Source: UBA2259 sp964543485
GTDB lineage: Bacteria > Patescibacteriota > Dojkabacteria > SC72
Length of the DNA stretch: 64,000 bases
Assembly (NCBI GenBank): GCA_964543485.1
Contig: CAZIYI010000001.1
Coordinates: 1-64,000, forward strand
Reading direction: 5' to 3'
This document shows, piece after piece, positions 17,666 to 27,511 of the stretch. The stretch's first letter is position 1. The number at the start of each line of letters is the position of its first letter. The position numbers and the translations under genes were made by a program. The notes under the pieces were generated by a model that ran no database searches, was not told the origin of the DNA, and saw nothing but the letters and a program-made list of their open reading frames with translations.

Positions 17666-19135
17666 ATGAAAAAACTCATATATATACTAATACCAATAAC
17701 ACTCTTTGTTATCTTCATATGCACTTTAAATATTGATAAACAGTATATGTGGAGTGATGAGATATTCTCATTCCATGCTGGTAAAAGAATATTAGAAACA
17801 GGTAAACCAATATATGAATCAGAATTGGATTATGGAAGATCTAGTATATACCACTACATACTTGCCCTCTCAATGAAGCTCTTTGGTGTAAATGAATTAG
17901 GAAGTAGGATACTTAACATCCCGTTCGTATTTGGTACATGGGTAGTAATATCCCTGTTTATATATACCCTAATCAATAAATTAAAAAATATTAATCATAG
18001 GATATTAATATCCTATACTGGGGGATTACTCTACTTTATTAGTAACTTCTCTATTGCTATGCTTCGTGAGACTCGAATGTATTCTATGAGTACATTCTTT
18101 TTAATGCTCTCAATATATTTAATATACAAAGCAATAGTACAACCCCAAAAGTATATATATATTAAATGGTTTGATATTAAAATTGACCTTAGATATGTAC
18201 TACCTGCAATACCTGTATTAGTAGTTGCACTAGAGACCCAGCCGATTAATTTAATATTAGGTGTTGGTCTAATTCTGTTCTTTACACTTGCAAGCGTATT
18301 TTACAAAAACAAAAAATATTTATTCATATCTCTTATACTCCTTATCTTCGCGATACTTTTGGTATATATTGAATTTGATACTTTAAATATGTTAGTGGTG
18401 TATAACAGCTTGTCACCTGATTGGGCATTAAACTCCTCTCCTTTGTATTACATAGTACTTACTGTTAGAAATCTTCCATTTGTAGTATTTACAGCTTTAC
18501 TAGCAGTATACTTTCTTTTTAAAAAGGGAAATATTCATATCCTCTTTCTATCATCTATAATACTTGGCTTCTTGTCATTCCTTTCATTCCAATATGCTCA
18601 ACATGAAAGATATTGGCAAGCAGTAATACCAATACTCTTTATAATATCTGTATATTCAATCTATCTTCTATTTAAAACCATTAATACCAAAAAATTAAAA
18701 TATGTTTTAACTTCAGTAGTATTACTCTTTGTTGGATTTCATATATATCTATCAATAAAGGAGGTAAAAGAGATTGATACATATACTCCACACTCCCTTT
18801 CAATTCATAAAAAGTTGGAATTTGAAAAAACATATCAATATTTAAATATAAATGATACTGATAACACACTTGTTATTGGAGATTTCCACTCTGTATACAC
18901 GCTATATGAAAAAGGAGTAAATATAGATTATCTATTACTTACAGATACAGATGTTAATTGGGATTGGGGATATCAAGATCTTTACTTTAAGATACCCCTA
19001 ATCAATATAACTGCATTACATTTACTTTCTCAAACCTCTGACGGATATCTTGTTGTAAGGGATAGTAATAGATTTGAGAAGGTTCCTTTTGAAAAAATAG
19101 AGGGATTTAATAGACCAGTAATATACCAATTCTAG
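17666..19135 (+). CDS. GT-C membrane glycosyltransferase (PMT/ArnT-like)
   Basis: 489 aa with about ten TM helices. The first extracytoplasmic loop carries WSDEIFSFHAG; an acidic pair just after TM1 is the catalytic hallmark of GT39/GT83-type enzymes. A soluble C-terminal tail of about 120 residues follows. Such enzymes move a sugar from a polyprenyl-phosphate donor to a protein or glycan on the outer face of the membrane. It opens the glycan locus, and the DPM-like GT2 proteins at 35.6-37.6 kb could make its donor. Substrate unknown. Its stop overlaps the convergent GT2 gene by 4 nt. Confidence 0.8.
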   Translation: MKKLIYILIPITLFVIFICTLNIDKQYMWSDEIFSFHAGKRILETGKPIYESELDYGRSSIYHYILALSMKLFGVNELGSRILNIPFVFGTWVVISLFIYTLINKLKNINHRILISYTGGLLYFISNFSIAMLRETRMYSMSTFFLMLSIYLIYKAIVQPQKYIYIKWFDIKIDLRYVLPAIPVLVVALETQPINLILGVGLILFFTLASVFYKNKKYLFISLILLIFAILLVYIEFDTLNMLVVYNSLSPDWALNSSPLYYIVLTVRNLPFVVFTALLAVYFLFKKGNIHILFLSSIILGFLSFLSFQYAQHERYWQAVIPILFIISVYSIYLLFKTINTKKLKYVLTSVVLLFVGFHIYLSIKEVKEIDTYTPHSLSIHKKLEFEKTYQYLNINDTDNTLVIGDFHSVYTLYEKGVNIDYLLLTDTDVNWDWGYQDLYFKIPLINITALHLLSQTSDGYLVVRDSNRFEKVPFEKIEGFNRPVIYQF

Positions 19136-20100
19136 ACATTAAATATATTCCTAAGATATCTTTTAAATCTTTTTGCTAAGGAAACAAAATTCCCTCCTAA
19201 GCATGAATCAATTAAATAGATAAATCTTTTAACATTAAGACCGTAGGTTTTCACTATATCAAGAATTTCTTTTCTTGCTTTTTTGTAATCTCCCTGTGTA
19301 TATGATTTCAAAAAATATAGAGTATCAAGTTCATCTTTGGGAAATATTTCATACATATATTCTCTGTTAACTTCATTATATGAATCTTTTCCTGTTTTAA
19401 GATACTGTTTAGCTAGTTTTTGCATTGTGTGAGAAAACACTATCTGATCAATCAAGTAATCACCATACTCAATATCTCTCTTTGTACTGTAACCAACTAA
19501 GATATTAGGAAGAACATGAATCTTTTTTTTATGAGCAACAATTTGTAGGTATAGATCGTAATCCTGTGCTCTCGGGAATTTATCTCTATAGAAGAACACT
19601 TTTTCATTTCTAAACATTACAGAGGAATGAACAAGAACATTTTTTTCTAAAAGAAGTTGGGTTACATCCACTGGATCTTTTTTCCCCCAAGATATCCCTA
19701 TTCTTTTTCCGCTTTCTTCTAATACATTTGCTCTACTACCAACTAAATATACATTTAGGTTGTTTTCTAAATACTCTAACTCTCTTTCAATTCTATGAGG
19801 GTATGAGATATCATCTGCATCATTTATAGCTACATATTTCCCTTTACTATTTTCTAATGCAATATTTCTACTTAAACATTTACCCAAGTTTTTCTTGTTT
19901 GTAATAACCTTAATTCTTTGATCTTTCCTCTTATATTCCTCTAATATATTCCCTGTCTTATCCTTAGATCCATCATTGACAACAACGATTTCAATATTTG
20001 AATATGTTTGAACAAGAAGAGAATCTAATACCTTTGGTAATGTTTTGGCACCATCTTTAACAGCTAATATTACAGATACTAATGGTCTACTTGGTTTCAT
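19132..20100 (-). CDS. glycosyltransferase family 2
   Basis: 322 aa. GT-A fold with VSVILAVKDGAKTLPKVLDSL at the N-terminus, VVVNDGSKDKTG for the nucleotide, and the metal-binding acidic motif NDADD at about 95. HSSVM and RAQDYDLYLQI segments follow in the acceptor half. This is an inverting enzyme of the glycan locus; the sugar cannot be told. The start overlaps the flippase stop by 14 nt, so it belongs to one operon with the flippase and the next GT2. The C-terminal 80 residues are basic and could touch the membrane. Confidence 0.87.
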   Translation of the reverse strand: MKPSRPLVSVILAVKDGAKTLPKVLDSLLVQTYSNIEIVVVNDGSKDKTGNILEEYKRKDQRIKVITNKKNLGKCLSRNIALENSKGKYVAINDADDISYPHRIERELEYLENNLNVYLVGSRANVLEESGKRIGISWGKKDPVDVTQLLLEKNVLVHSSVMFRNEKVFFYRDKFPRAQDYDLYLQIVAHKKKIHVLPNILVGYSTKRDIEYGDYLIDQIVFSHTMQKLAKQYLKTGKDSYNEVNREYMYEIFPKDELDTLYFLKSYTQGDYKKARKEILDIVKTYGLNVKRFIYLIDSCLGGNFVSLAKRFKRYLRNIFNV

Positions 20101-21367
20101 CAGAGTAACTTTTCAACTTAGAGTAATATGTTAAATACAGAATTACTAATGAGATGAGTTGGATGAAAAAGGTAACCCATACTATACCCATGTATCCATA
20201 CTCCTTAACTACAATGATATTTAATACTACATTTATAACCCCTGATATGAGATTTTGGACTGCCATAATACCTGCATGTCCTGTTGATGTAATGAGTCCA
20301 GAGTTAATTGCTGCACCTGGAATCATTTTGGCATAGGTTAATGATATTGGGAATAGCAAAGCCAAGAGTATTCCATTTGAATACTGCGGAAGGAGAAAAT
20401 CTATACTTATTTTTGTTAAAAACATTGAAACTGGTATAAAGAGTAAACCCAGTAGGGAGAGAAAGAGAAGTATTTTTTTGAATAGGTTACAAATAAACAG
20501 ATATTTCCTCTGATAGAATGATTCAACTACCAAAGGTGCTAATACCTGTCCAAATACTGTTATTGGAATTAAATATACTGTATATATTTTGTTTAACAAT
20601 TCATAGGTAGCAATCTCTTCTAGCATATCGTATTTACCTAGTATTAGGATATTTACTTTAGAAAAAAGATAAAATCCCAAAGATGCCATTCCAAAGGAGA
20701 GAGAGTATCCACCGATATCTTTTAATATCTTCTTATCTAACTTAAACTCATATCCTTTATGTAATATTAAAAGTGAGATTGTATATGTTAAAAAGAATAC
20801 ACTTTGTGATAATATTGCTCCTGCTAGACCGTAAAAGTGAATAAGAAGATATGATACTCCTATACCAATGAATCCATTACACAACGATACTATGGAAAGT
20901 ATTTTAAACTTCTTTAACCCTCTGTATATTCCATCAACCAAAGAAGAAAGTGGTGAGACTACGATTAGTGGTAAGGCAAAAATTATATATTCATAATATT
21001 TTGGAAATAGCTGTTTACCCCAAAGAAGTGTGATTAAAGAGACCAGAATCGATATCCCAAAGATGATCAACCCAGAATTAAACAGTACTCTATTAACCTT
21101 CTCCTTATCTACCGTGTTGTATTGAGTAATGTATTTTGATGTGGCAGTAGATATTCCAAAATCTGAAAATATTACCAACAGAGATAGAGCAGAGAATACA
21201 TAGTTATATATTCCCATATCTTCCTTTGCCAGAAAGAATGTAGCAATGAAAAACATTACAGCGCTTGTTCCCTGTTTACCAAGTACTTGTACTAATCTCC
21301 AAACGAAAAATTTAGAGAACTCTTTATTTTTCTTAAATTTCTGTATAATTAAATCTTTAAGATTCAT
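20087..21367 (-). CDS. Wzx-type flippase (polysaccharide export, MOP superfamily)
   Basis: 426 aa with about 12 hydrophobic segments and the MATE/MOP-type opening (FVWRLVQVLGKQGTSAVMFF, then an EDMGIYNYVFS loop). Members move undecaprenyl-linked oligosaccharides across the cytoplasmic membrane. It is one of two such flippases in the locus; the other is at 28.3-29.6 kb. Both ends overlap neighbouring GT2 genes (14 and 11 nt), a sign of one operon. The exact cargo is unknown. Confidence 0.85.
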   Translation of the reverse strand: MNLKDLIIQKFKKNKEFSKFFVWRLVQVLGKQGTSAVMFFIATFFLAKEDMGIYNYVFSALSLLVIFSDFGISTATSKYITQYNTVDKEKVNRVLFNSGLIIFGISILVSLITLLWGKQLFPKYYEYIIFALPLIVVSPLSSLVDGIYRGLKKFKILSIVSLCNGFIGIGVSYLLIHFYGLAGAILSQSVFFLTYTISLLILHKGYEFKLDKKILKDIGGYSLSFGMASLGFYLFSKVNILILGKYDMLEEIATYELLNKIYTVYLIPITVFGQVLAPLVVESFYQRKYLFICNLFKKILLFLSLLGLLFIPVSMFLTKISIDFLLPQYSNGILLALLFPISLTYAKMIPGAAINSGLITSTGHAGIMAVQNLISGVINVVLNIIVVKEYGYMGIVWVTFFIQLISLVILYLTYYSKLKSYSDETK

Positions 21368-22349
21368 AATCAGGTTGTTTTAAACTCAGTATATATTTAT
21401 CTGATACTTCTCTATGAGATTGTACTCCTTTTCTTTTCTTTAATGTGTCTGATATATCCCTAAGAAAGAGAATCTTAGAGTATATGAATGAGAAGAATAT
21501 ACCGATATATCGTAATGTAAATGAATGATATATTGCTTCTATAAATGCTTTAAAGGTAAATAAGGGAAGCATATATATTACTGTTGATATTTCAAAATTT
21601 TTTAATATTGCCTTTGCTTTACCACTGTAATATGTTCTTTCATTTAAAGCATATCTGTATTTATCTTTTCTCTTACTTAGTCCTAAATGAACAATATACT
21701 CTTGGTTGTACAGATAGTTCTTGTATCCATATATATTTGCTCTTGTAGATATATCATCATCATCTAGGTTAAACTTTTGAGACTCATCAAAGCCACCTAG
21801 TTCATTCCAGATATCCTTTTTAATATACATAGCTCCCCCTTGGTTAATTGCTATCTCTATTGGTTTACCATATTCAATTATTTTACTGTAGTGTATTTTT
21901 CTCTTTTTCTTTTTAATACCAAATGGATAGTAGTATGTACCGTATGTAGCTGTAAGTCCTGTACCTAGTTCTTCTTTATCCAAAAAGAATGGCATAAGGA
22001 ATGCTGGGTTATCTAGGGTATTGTAATATTCAGATATATTAGTAAGGAAATTAGGATTTTCTATTAACATATCATCATCCAGAAGTAAGAGATATTCTCC
22101 GCTAGCTTGTTGTACACCTATATTTTTAGCGATACTTATTCCTAAGTTTTTACCATTTTCAATGAGTTTGATACTTTTCTCTTTATTCTTTTCTATCTGT
22201 TCTTTAATGTAATCAATAGTTCCATCTGTAGAACCATTATCTACATATATATACTCTATATCTTTGTATTTTTGTTTTAGTAATACTGGAAGAGTTTGTT
22301 TAATATATGTTAAACTATTCCAGGTTATTATAATTAGAGTTATTTTCAC
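21357..22349 (-). CDS. glycosyltransferase family 2 (rhamnosyltransferase-like)
   Basis: 330 aa. TLIIITWNSLTYIKQTLPVLL opens a GT-A fold; YVDNGSTDGT binds the nucleotide and LLLDDDML carries the metal-binding Asp residues (about 93-97). FNLDDDDISTRA is the second acidic motif near 200. The C-terminus has a hydrophobic patch (about 255-290). The overall layout resembles GT2 rhamnosyl- and galactofuranosyl-transferases; the true donor is unknown. First gene of the three-gene minus-strand operon with the flippase and next GT2. Confidence 0.85.
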   Translation of the reverse strand: MKITLIIITWNSLTYIKQTLPVLLKQKYKDIEYIYVDNGSTDGTIDYIKEQIEKNKEKSIKLIENGKNLGISIAKNIGVQQASGEYLLLLDDDMLIENPNFLTNISEYYNTLDNPAFLMPFFLDKEELGTGLTATYGTYYYPFGIKKKKRKIHYSKIIEYGKPIEIAINQGGAMYIKKDIWNELGGFDESQKFNLDDDDISTRANIYGYKNYLYNQEYIVHLGLSKRKDKYRYALNERTYYSGKAKAILKNFEISTVIYMLPLFTFKAFIEAIYHSFTLRYIGIFFSFIYSKILFLRDISDTLKKRKGVQSHREVSDKYILSLKQPDYES

Positions 22350-22360
22350 TTATTAAAATA

Positions 22361-24550
22361 ATGAATATTATTAGTCAGAGTATATCGCAAATATTAGCTA
22401 AAACACAAAGGGCTATTAGAGAGAAGAATTGGGGAGATTTAATTGATGTTATAATTATTTTTCTATTTATTTCTTCAATAGCTTTTATTCTATCATACAA
22501 AGGTCTAAGACTATTCGAAACCTTTGTTTTTCATTCAACAAAATTTCTTCTTCCAGATAATATTAAAAACTCCTTACCACAAATATTCTTTTTTGTAGTT
22601 TTATTCCTTGGAATGGCTAAATGGGTTCTGAATATTAAAGGAAATAGAAAAATTCAAAGCTTCCGCGATCCAGAACCAGCAAGGTATGGGATAAAAATTG
22701 GAAAATACAATTTAAGCATATCTAAACAATCCTTTTCTTTTCTCCTGTTAATTCTTATCTTTTTTGTATTTACAATAATAAAGATTCCTGCCTGGGACAC
22801 CTCTTTCACAGTTAATCACCCAATGAAATACAACACCTATGTTGAACCTGCGTTAAATATGCTGGAACAGAATGACCCGTTTTTTTTACAAAGAAAATAT
22901 ATGAACAACCCATTAACAAATTCTAAGGGACTTGGACTTTCTTTTGGGAATTTGCCTGCATTGGAATGGTTTCTTTTTACTAGTTTTAAGATATTTGAAA
23001 AAATTTTACCATTTGAGATAACTACTAGATTAGCCATGAATTTCCTAGGCATATTTACTCTTACGTCCTTTTACATGTTAATTAAAAAAATCTTTCACAG
23101 AAAAGTATCTCTAATAGCGACTTTTTTATTTGCAATAAATCCCATTTTTAATCTTGCATCATTTGTAACTGTCTATGATACTCTAACACTTGGGCTTTCT
23201 TTCATATCTTTTAATTTCCTATTTAAATTTTTTAAAGAAGAAAAACCTCAACTGTTTTTTATCTCAGCTCTTATACTTGGTACAGCTGCTTCAATAAAGG
23301 AGAATATAGCAATTTGGGCTTTACCTATCATAGCGGTTCTTTTAATTGCACAATCTAAATATTTATTCAAAGATGTTATAAAGAAAATATCGATATATCT
23401 TATTTATCTAGTAATTCCATATCTTACTACTATTCTAAGTGTTTCTTATTTTCCAGAGAAGAAAATCCTCCATTTTGTATTATTCTTGGTCTTTTTAGCC
23501 GTGACTATACTAGTATATTCTAAAATATTAACAGTTCAGGATTTCTTAGAGAGAATCTTTGAAAAGTTTATATCCTTTATTTGTAAGTATAAGTATCTAT
23601 TATTATTAATTCTTCCTCTTTTCATTTTTATAATAAAAATGATTTACTCTACTGAACTAGCAGAAGAATTTTTAACCGATGAAAGATTAATTTTAAATAT
23701 TGATTTATATTTAAGATTAATATACATACAACTTATTCCCTACTCAACCATTTTCCTCTTTCTTTCTGCTTCAATATCTGTATTTCTCTTAATCTTTTAC
23801 GAGAATGCTCCAAAGAAAAACTTTTTTATATTGGCAATGTTAATTGGAAGTATTGTGTATGTTATAGTAGCTTCAAAAGTTCTTTTCTTTCATAGTTATT
23901 ATTGGATCCCAATTCTTTCCCTAGTTGTACTGTTAGCTTCATGGGGGATATCATTCTTGGCAAATTTATTCGAGTCAAAAGAAATACGTCTACTATTTAT
24001 GTTCTTAATACTTATGGGAATGTTTATACCTATGACTTGGTTGACCAGCGGGAAATTAAACAGAGAAAATACTGCTATTTACAGCTTGATCGGATATTTT
24101 AATGGCTTAGATTTAGATGAAGAAACAACTTTCATAGATCAATCAAGCTTAACATATCTCACTCTTAAAACTGATTTATATCGATTGTATGACACTAAAG
24201 TTTTCGCGAATCCAATATTCAAAGAAAGTGTGAGAGATATTGGTTTCACATCGACGATGCACAAATACAAAATTGAGTACCTAATTACAGAAAATATAAA
24301 TGGCCCAGATTACACCATATTCGCTAATTCTTTTTCAATTAGTGAGTTACAAAGCACCTCATATAGAAGAACTGATCAAATCTATCAAGAACTTTATCCT
24401 GGCAAATTTTCTTACTATACAGATGGTAAATTAAGAGATCAAATTCTTTATTTAAATAGCATTGCTAAACAGTTTAAACTGATTTATAAAGCCGGGAATT
24501 ATAGAGTATACAGAGTATTACCCGCCTCCTTTAATACCGTTATATTTTAG
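22361..24550 (+). CDS. GT-C-like multi-pass membrane protein, 729 aa
   Basis: About a dozen TM segments. After the third hydrophobic segment comes a loop with PAWDTSFTVNHP and further charged residues, which may be the catalytic loop of a GT-C (GT39-like) enzyme. TAASIKEN is typical of the membrane part of these enzymes. The C-terminal 170 residues are soluble and probably outside. I infer that it is a polyprenyl-phosphate-sugar-dependent transferase, but a polymerase-like role is also possible because no Wzy is visible in the locus. Its end overlaps the convergent GT4 gene by 11 nt. Confidence 0.6.
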   Translation: MNIISQSISQILAKTQRAIREKNWGDLIDVIIIFLFISSIAFILSYKGLRLFETFVFHSTKFLLPDNIKNSLPQIFFFVVLFLGMAKWVLNIKGNRKIQSFRDPEPARYGIKIGKYNLSISKQSFSFLLLILIFFVFTIIKIPAWDTSFTVNHPMKYNTYVEPALNMLEQNDPFFLQRKYMNNPLTNSKGLGLSFGNLPALEWFLFTSFKIFEKILPFEITTRLAMNFLGIFTLTSFYMLIKKIFHRKVSLIATFLFAINPIFNLASFVTVYDTLTLGLSFISFNFLFKFFKEEKPQLFFISALILGTAASIKENIAIWALPIIAVLLIAQSKYLFKDVIKKISIYLIYLVIPYLTTILSVSYFPEKKILHFVLFLVFLAVTILVYSKILTVQDFLERIFEKFISFICKYKYLLLLILPLFIFIIKMIYSTELAEEFLTDERLILNIDLYLRLIYIQLIPYSTIFLFLSASISVFLLIFYENAPKKNFFILAMLIGSIVYVIVASKVLFFHSYYWIPILSLVVLLASWGISFLANLFESKEIRLLFMFLILMGMFIPMTWLTSGKLNRENTAIYSLIGYFNGLDLDEETTFIDQSSLTYLTLKTDLYRLYDTKVFANPIFKESVRDIGFTSTMHKYKIEYLITENINGPDYTIFANSFSISELQSTSYRRTDQIYQELYPGKFSYYTDGKLRDQILYLNSIAKQFKLIYKAGNYRVYRVLPASFNTVIF

Positions 24551-25709
24551 TTTCAAAAAGTGATATATACTTTTTCGCTACAGGTTCTATAGGGAATATA
24601 ATATCTTGTTTCATCTTATTCGTTAAACAGTATATTATACCTTCTCTAAACGAATAAACATTGTCAAGCTTTGCGAGATATCCATTTTTTTTATGACTAA
24701 TCATTTCCGGTATTCCACCTGTTCTAAAAGCAACTACTGGTGTTGAACAAGAGAGTGCCTCCATAACTACAAATGGATAATTTTCGTAAAAAGAGGGTAC
24801 TAAAACAACATCTGCAATTGATAGTAATTCGACCATTTTATATTCCCCAATATACCCAAAATGTTTATTAAAGATTTCCTCAGACCCTTTTAAATTAACA
24901 AATGGGTCTGAAGAGCCGAAAGATAATAATCCAATATTATTTTCAACAAAAAAATCCTTCAAAGATTTGAGTACCTTTATTAACATCTCTCCCCCTTTAA
25001 CCTTACTCTCTATTATATTCACTGCCCCAAAAAGAATATACTTTCTATTTATATCTAATCCAAGCTTCTTTGAAACAATATTTCTATCGATTTTTTTAAA
25101 TATATTAGTATTTATCCCATTATTAATTACTTTAAAATCTAAATTTTTAGAAATATCATATTTTTGATACTCTTTGAATAAGAAATTACTTGGAGAAACA
25201 AATGTAATATTTGAATTACTCAAAAATATTTTTCGAATAGAAGAGCTTATATTAGATAAACATTCAATAGTTTTTCTCTTCTTCGGAAAAAATGAACCCC
25301 CACTAAATGGACTACAATCATGAGTTGTCCAGATAACTGGAATTCTTTTTGATACTCGACATATCTCCGAAAACGATACAAATCCTTTCCATGTCCAATG
25401 TACATTTATTACATCAGGTCGGAACTCTTTTAAAATGCTATTTAAGTTTTCTCCAAATAGACCTAATGTGAAATTCGCATCTTTATCAAACCCACTTAGT
25501 ATATACCCTGGTATGAAATCTAAAAAATGATATATCTTTGAAAAAATTCTTGGGGAAGAAGATTCTTTAATAAAAGTATCTTTTTGTTTTTTATCTCTAA
25601 CATATAAACATACCTGATGACCTTGATTAATAAACTCTTTAGAAAAACGATATGCCGCTTTCGCAGCCCCTCCTCTACTGTCATGTGTACTAATTACTAG
25701 AATTCTCAT
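24540..25709 (-). CDS. glycosyltransferase family 4 (WcaC-like)
   Basis: 389 aa. RILVISTHDSRGGAAKAAYR is the N-terminal glycine-rich motif. HWTWKGF and WTTHDCSPFSGG in the middle are typical of the WcaC group of colanic-acid-type GT4 enzymes. The donor site is VLVPSFYENYPFVVMEAL, with both acidic residues of the EX7E motif, followed by TPVVAFRTGGIPE. It overlaps the upstream GnT-I-like gene by 20 nt on the same strand. Specific sugar not known. Confidence 0.88.
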   Translation of the reverse strand: MRILVISTHDSRGGAAKAAYRFSKEFINQGHQVCLYVRDKKQKDTFIKESSSPRIFSKIYHFLDFIPGYILSGFDKDANFTLGLFGENLNSILKEFRPDVINVHWTWKGFVSFSEICRVSKRIPVIWTTHDCSPFSGGSFFPKKRKTIECLSNISSSIRKIFLSNSNITFVSPSNFLFKEYQKYDISKNLDFKVINNGINTNIFKKIDRNIVSKKLGLDINRKYILFGAVNIIESKVKGGEMLIKVLKSLKDFFVENNIGLLSFGSSDPFVNLKGSEEIFNKHFGYIGEYKMVELLSIADVVLVPSFYENYPFVVMEALSCSTPVVAFRTGGIPEMISHKKNGYLAKLDNVYSFREGIIYCLTNKMKQDIIFPIEPVAKKYISLFETKI

Positions 25710-26625
25710 TTAATTTGTCTTTCAGTTTATAATAAAATTTTCTCACATAATATTTAATGTTTTTAGAATATACCCTTCGGAAATTTCTTAATATTTCTTT
25801 GTTTATTACTATCTCTTGTGGGAATTTAATATCTTTTTTTGTATTTAATACTGGATTCGAATATAAATCTTTATTTGAAGATTTGCTATGAACTCCGGAA
25901 TTATCATTACCTATATTGTCAACAAAGGAGATTACTGGAAAAATACAGTACCAGTTGTTTTTATAGAAATTATATGCCCACCTAACAGCCCATGAATCAA
26001 CCTTTCCTTTTTTTTGAGCGTCTAACATTTGACTCAAATCAGAGCCACCTCTATTAAATTTTAATCTTTCTATTAGATTAAATTTGAATTTCTTATAATC
26101 CCTTATCTCCCAATCAACATGTACCCAACGATCTTGCCATGTTGCCCAGCCCCATGACGACGGCCTTACCGAAAGGTAGATATCTTCGGGGTATGATCTA
26201 GGTATCTCCATAGTCTTGGAAGAGAAAGAAAATCCCGATATTGAGCCAATCTTTTTGCTGTTTTTATAATATCGCAGAGCATCATTCATGTATCTTAGAA
26301 ATGCTTTTGATGTAACAATATCATCTTCAAGGACAATGATTGAGTCATATTTACTTAAAATTTCCGTTACTCCAGCTAAGATAGATTTCGCGAGTCCAAG
26401 GTTCTTCTCTCTTCTTATCACTTTAACACTTGCGAACCCAACTATACTTCCTATGTATCTTCTTACCTCTTGAACACTCACTTTTTGATCGGCATTCCGA
26501 GAAGCATCTGAAAATATGAATAATTCTGTATTCTTGGCCAATTCATTTTTCCTTAAAGCATCTACAGTCTTTCTTGTATGCTCTAGTCTGTTATAAACAA
26601 ATAATGCAACAGGCACATATGACAT
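25690..26625 (-). CDS. GT-A glycosyltransferase, GnT-I/GT13-like
   Basis: 311 aa. It begins PVALFVYNRLEHTRKTVDAL, then has LFIFSDASRN, a REKNLGLAKSI segment and the metal motif VLEDDIV (about 96-102). An EDD instead of DXD is the mark of N-acetylglucosaminyltransferase I and its bacterial relatives. SSWGWATWQDRW follows in the acceptor half. The family transfers sugars from UDP-donors with inversion; the donor here is unknown. It is followed by an overlapping GT4 gene and preceded, after a 9-nt gap, by the GT11 gene. Confidence 0.78.
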   Translation of the reverse strand: MSYVPVALFVYNRLEHTRKTVDALRKNELAKNTELFIFSDASRNADQKVSVQEVRRYIGSIVGFASVKVIRREKNLGLAKSILAGVTEILSKYDSIIVLEDDIVTSKAFLRYMNDALRYYKNSKKIGSISGFSFSSKTMEIPRSYPEDIYLSVRPSSWGWATWQDRWVHVDWEIRDYKKFKFNLIERLKFNRGGSDLSQMLDAQKKGKVDSWAVRWAYNFYKNNWYCIFPVISFVDNIGNDNSGVHSKSSNKDLYSNPVLNTKKDIKFPQEIVINKEILRNFRRVYSKNIKYYVRKFYYKLKDKLNENSSN

Positions 26626-26634
26626 TTTTAGATA

Positions 26635-27498
26635 TTATCTAAAATTAAAATTTACAAGATGAGCAAACGAAGGAGAAATCCCAATTGGGAATTCTACTTC
26701 GCTTTTAAAACCAATCCAATATTTCGGTGCATATAAAAAATTCTCTTTCCCCAAGTATCCTCCCCACCAAGCGAAAGTGCTATTTGACATTATACCTCCA
26801 TCACATAATGTCATTATTGCGAAATCTATTTCCATAGTATTCTCAGATATTACTTTATTTTTTAAATATTTAAAGTGTTTCTTGATATAGTCCGGATCAT
26901 CGGATAAAAAAATGAATAAAACATTCCGATTCCCTTTGTTTACAAGACTAATAGCTTTCTTATAATAATTGAGGGGCAAAGTTGCATCAATTACTCCAAA
27001 AACCTTATGAGATAAATAATCCTTTCTTCTAAGATGAATAAATATTTTTTTGCTAGATTTATCCAACTCGTTAATAAATTTAATTCCCTTATCAAGTATC
27101 TCTTTTTTTATCTTTAAATCACCCTTTAAAGATTTATTAAAATATTTCTCAGATTGAAAATATCCAGGATAAATATATAGAATCTTGAATAATCCCTTTT
27201 TAATTACATACGAACCATTCTCACAATTAGAATTTTTAACTCGATCTGTTAGAGAATAACAGGATGACACTAATCTTAAAATTGCAAGAAATTTGAAGAG
27301 TCTGTTACCAATTATCAACAAAATGTTTTGCACAAATTTTGAATTACAATTCGAAATATTCTCTTGAATAGAAAAAACTTCTAAAAAATCTTTGAAATTA
27401 CATGTGTAAATTCTTTCGTTTCTTTTAATAAAATTTTTTATAAATGCATATTGAAATAATTGATTTCCCAATCGCCCTTCTCCCCAAAATATTATCAT
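26635..27498 (-). CDS. GT11 alpha-1,2-fucosyltransferase-like protein
   Basis: 287 aa with the GT11 order of motifs: GRLGNQLFQYAF near the start, YPGYFQSEKYF in the middle, the donor-binding FIHLRRKDY (HxRRxD type), LSDDPDYIKKHF, and SNSTFAWWGGYLG near the C-terminus. GT11 enzymes use GDP-fucose and add it to galactose-type acceptors. A gmd gene making the GDP-fucose precursor is in the same locus. Base composition here looks even more AT-rich than the flanks, so acquisition by transfer is possible. Confidence 0.87.
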   Translation of the reverse strand: MIIFWGEGRLGNQLFQYAFIKNFIKRNERIYTCNFKDFLEVFSIQENISNCNSKFVQNILLIIGNRLFKFLAILRLVSSCYSLTDRVKNSNCENGSYVIKKGLFKILYIYPGYFQSEKYFNKSLKGDLKIKKEILDKGIKFINELDKSSKKIFIHLRRKDYLSHKVFGVIDATLPLNYYKKAISLVNKGNRNVLFIFLSDDPDYIKKHFKYLKNKVISENTMEIDFAIMTLCDGGIMSNSTFAWWGGYLGKENFLYAPKYWIGFKSEVEFPIGISPSFAHLVNFNFR

Positions 27499-27511
27499 AT
27501 ATTATTTTAAT

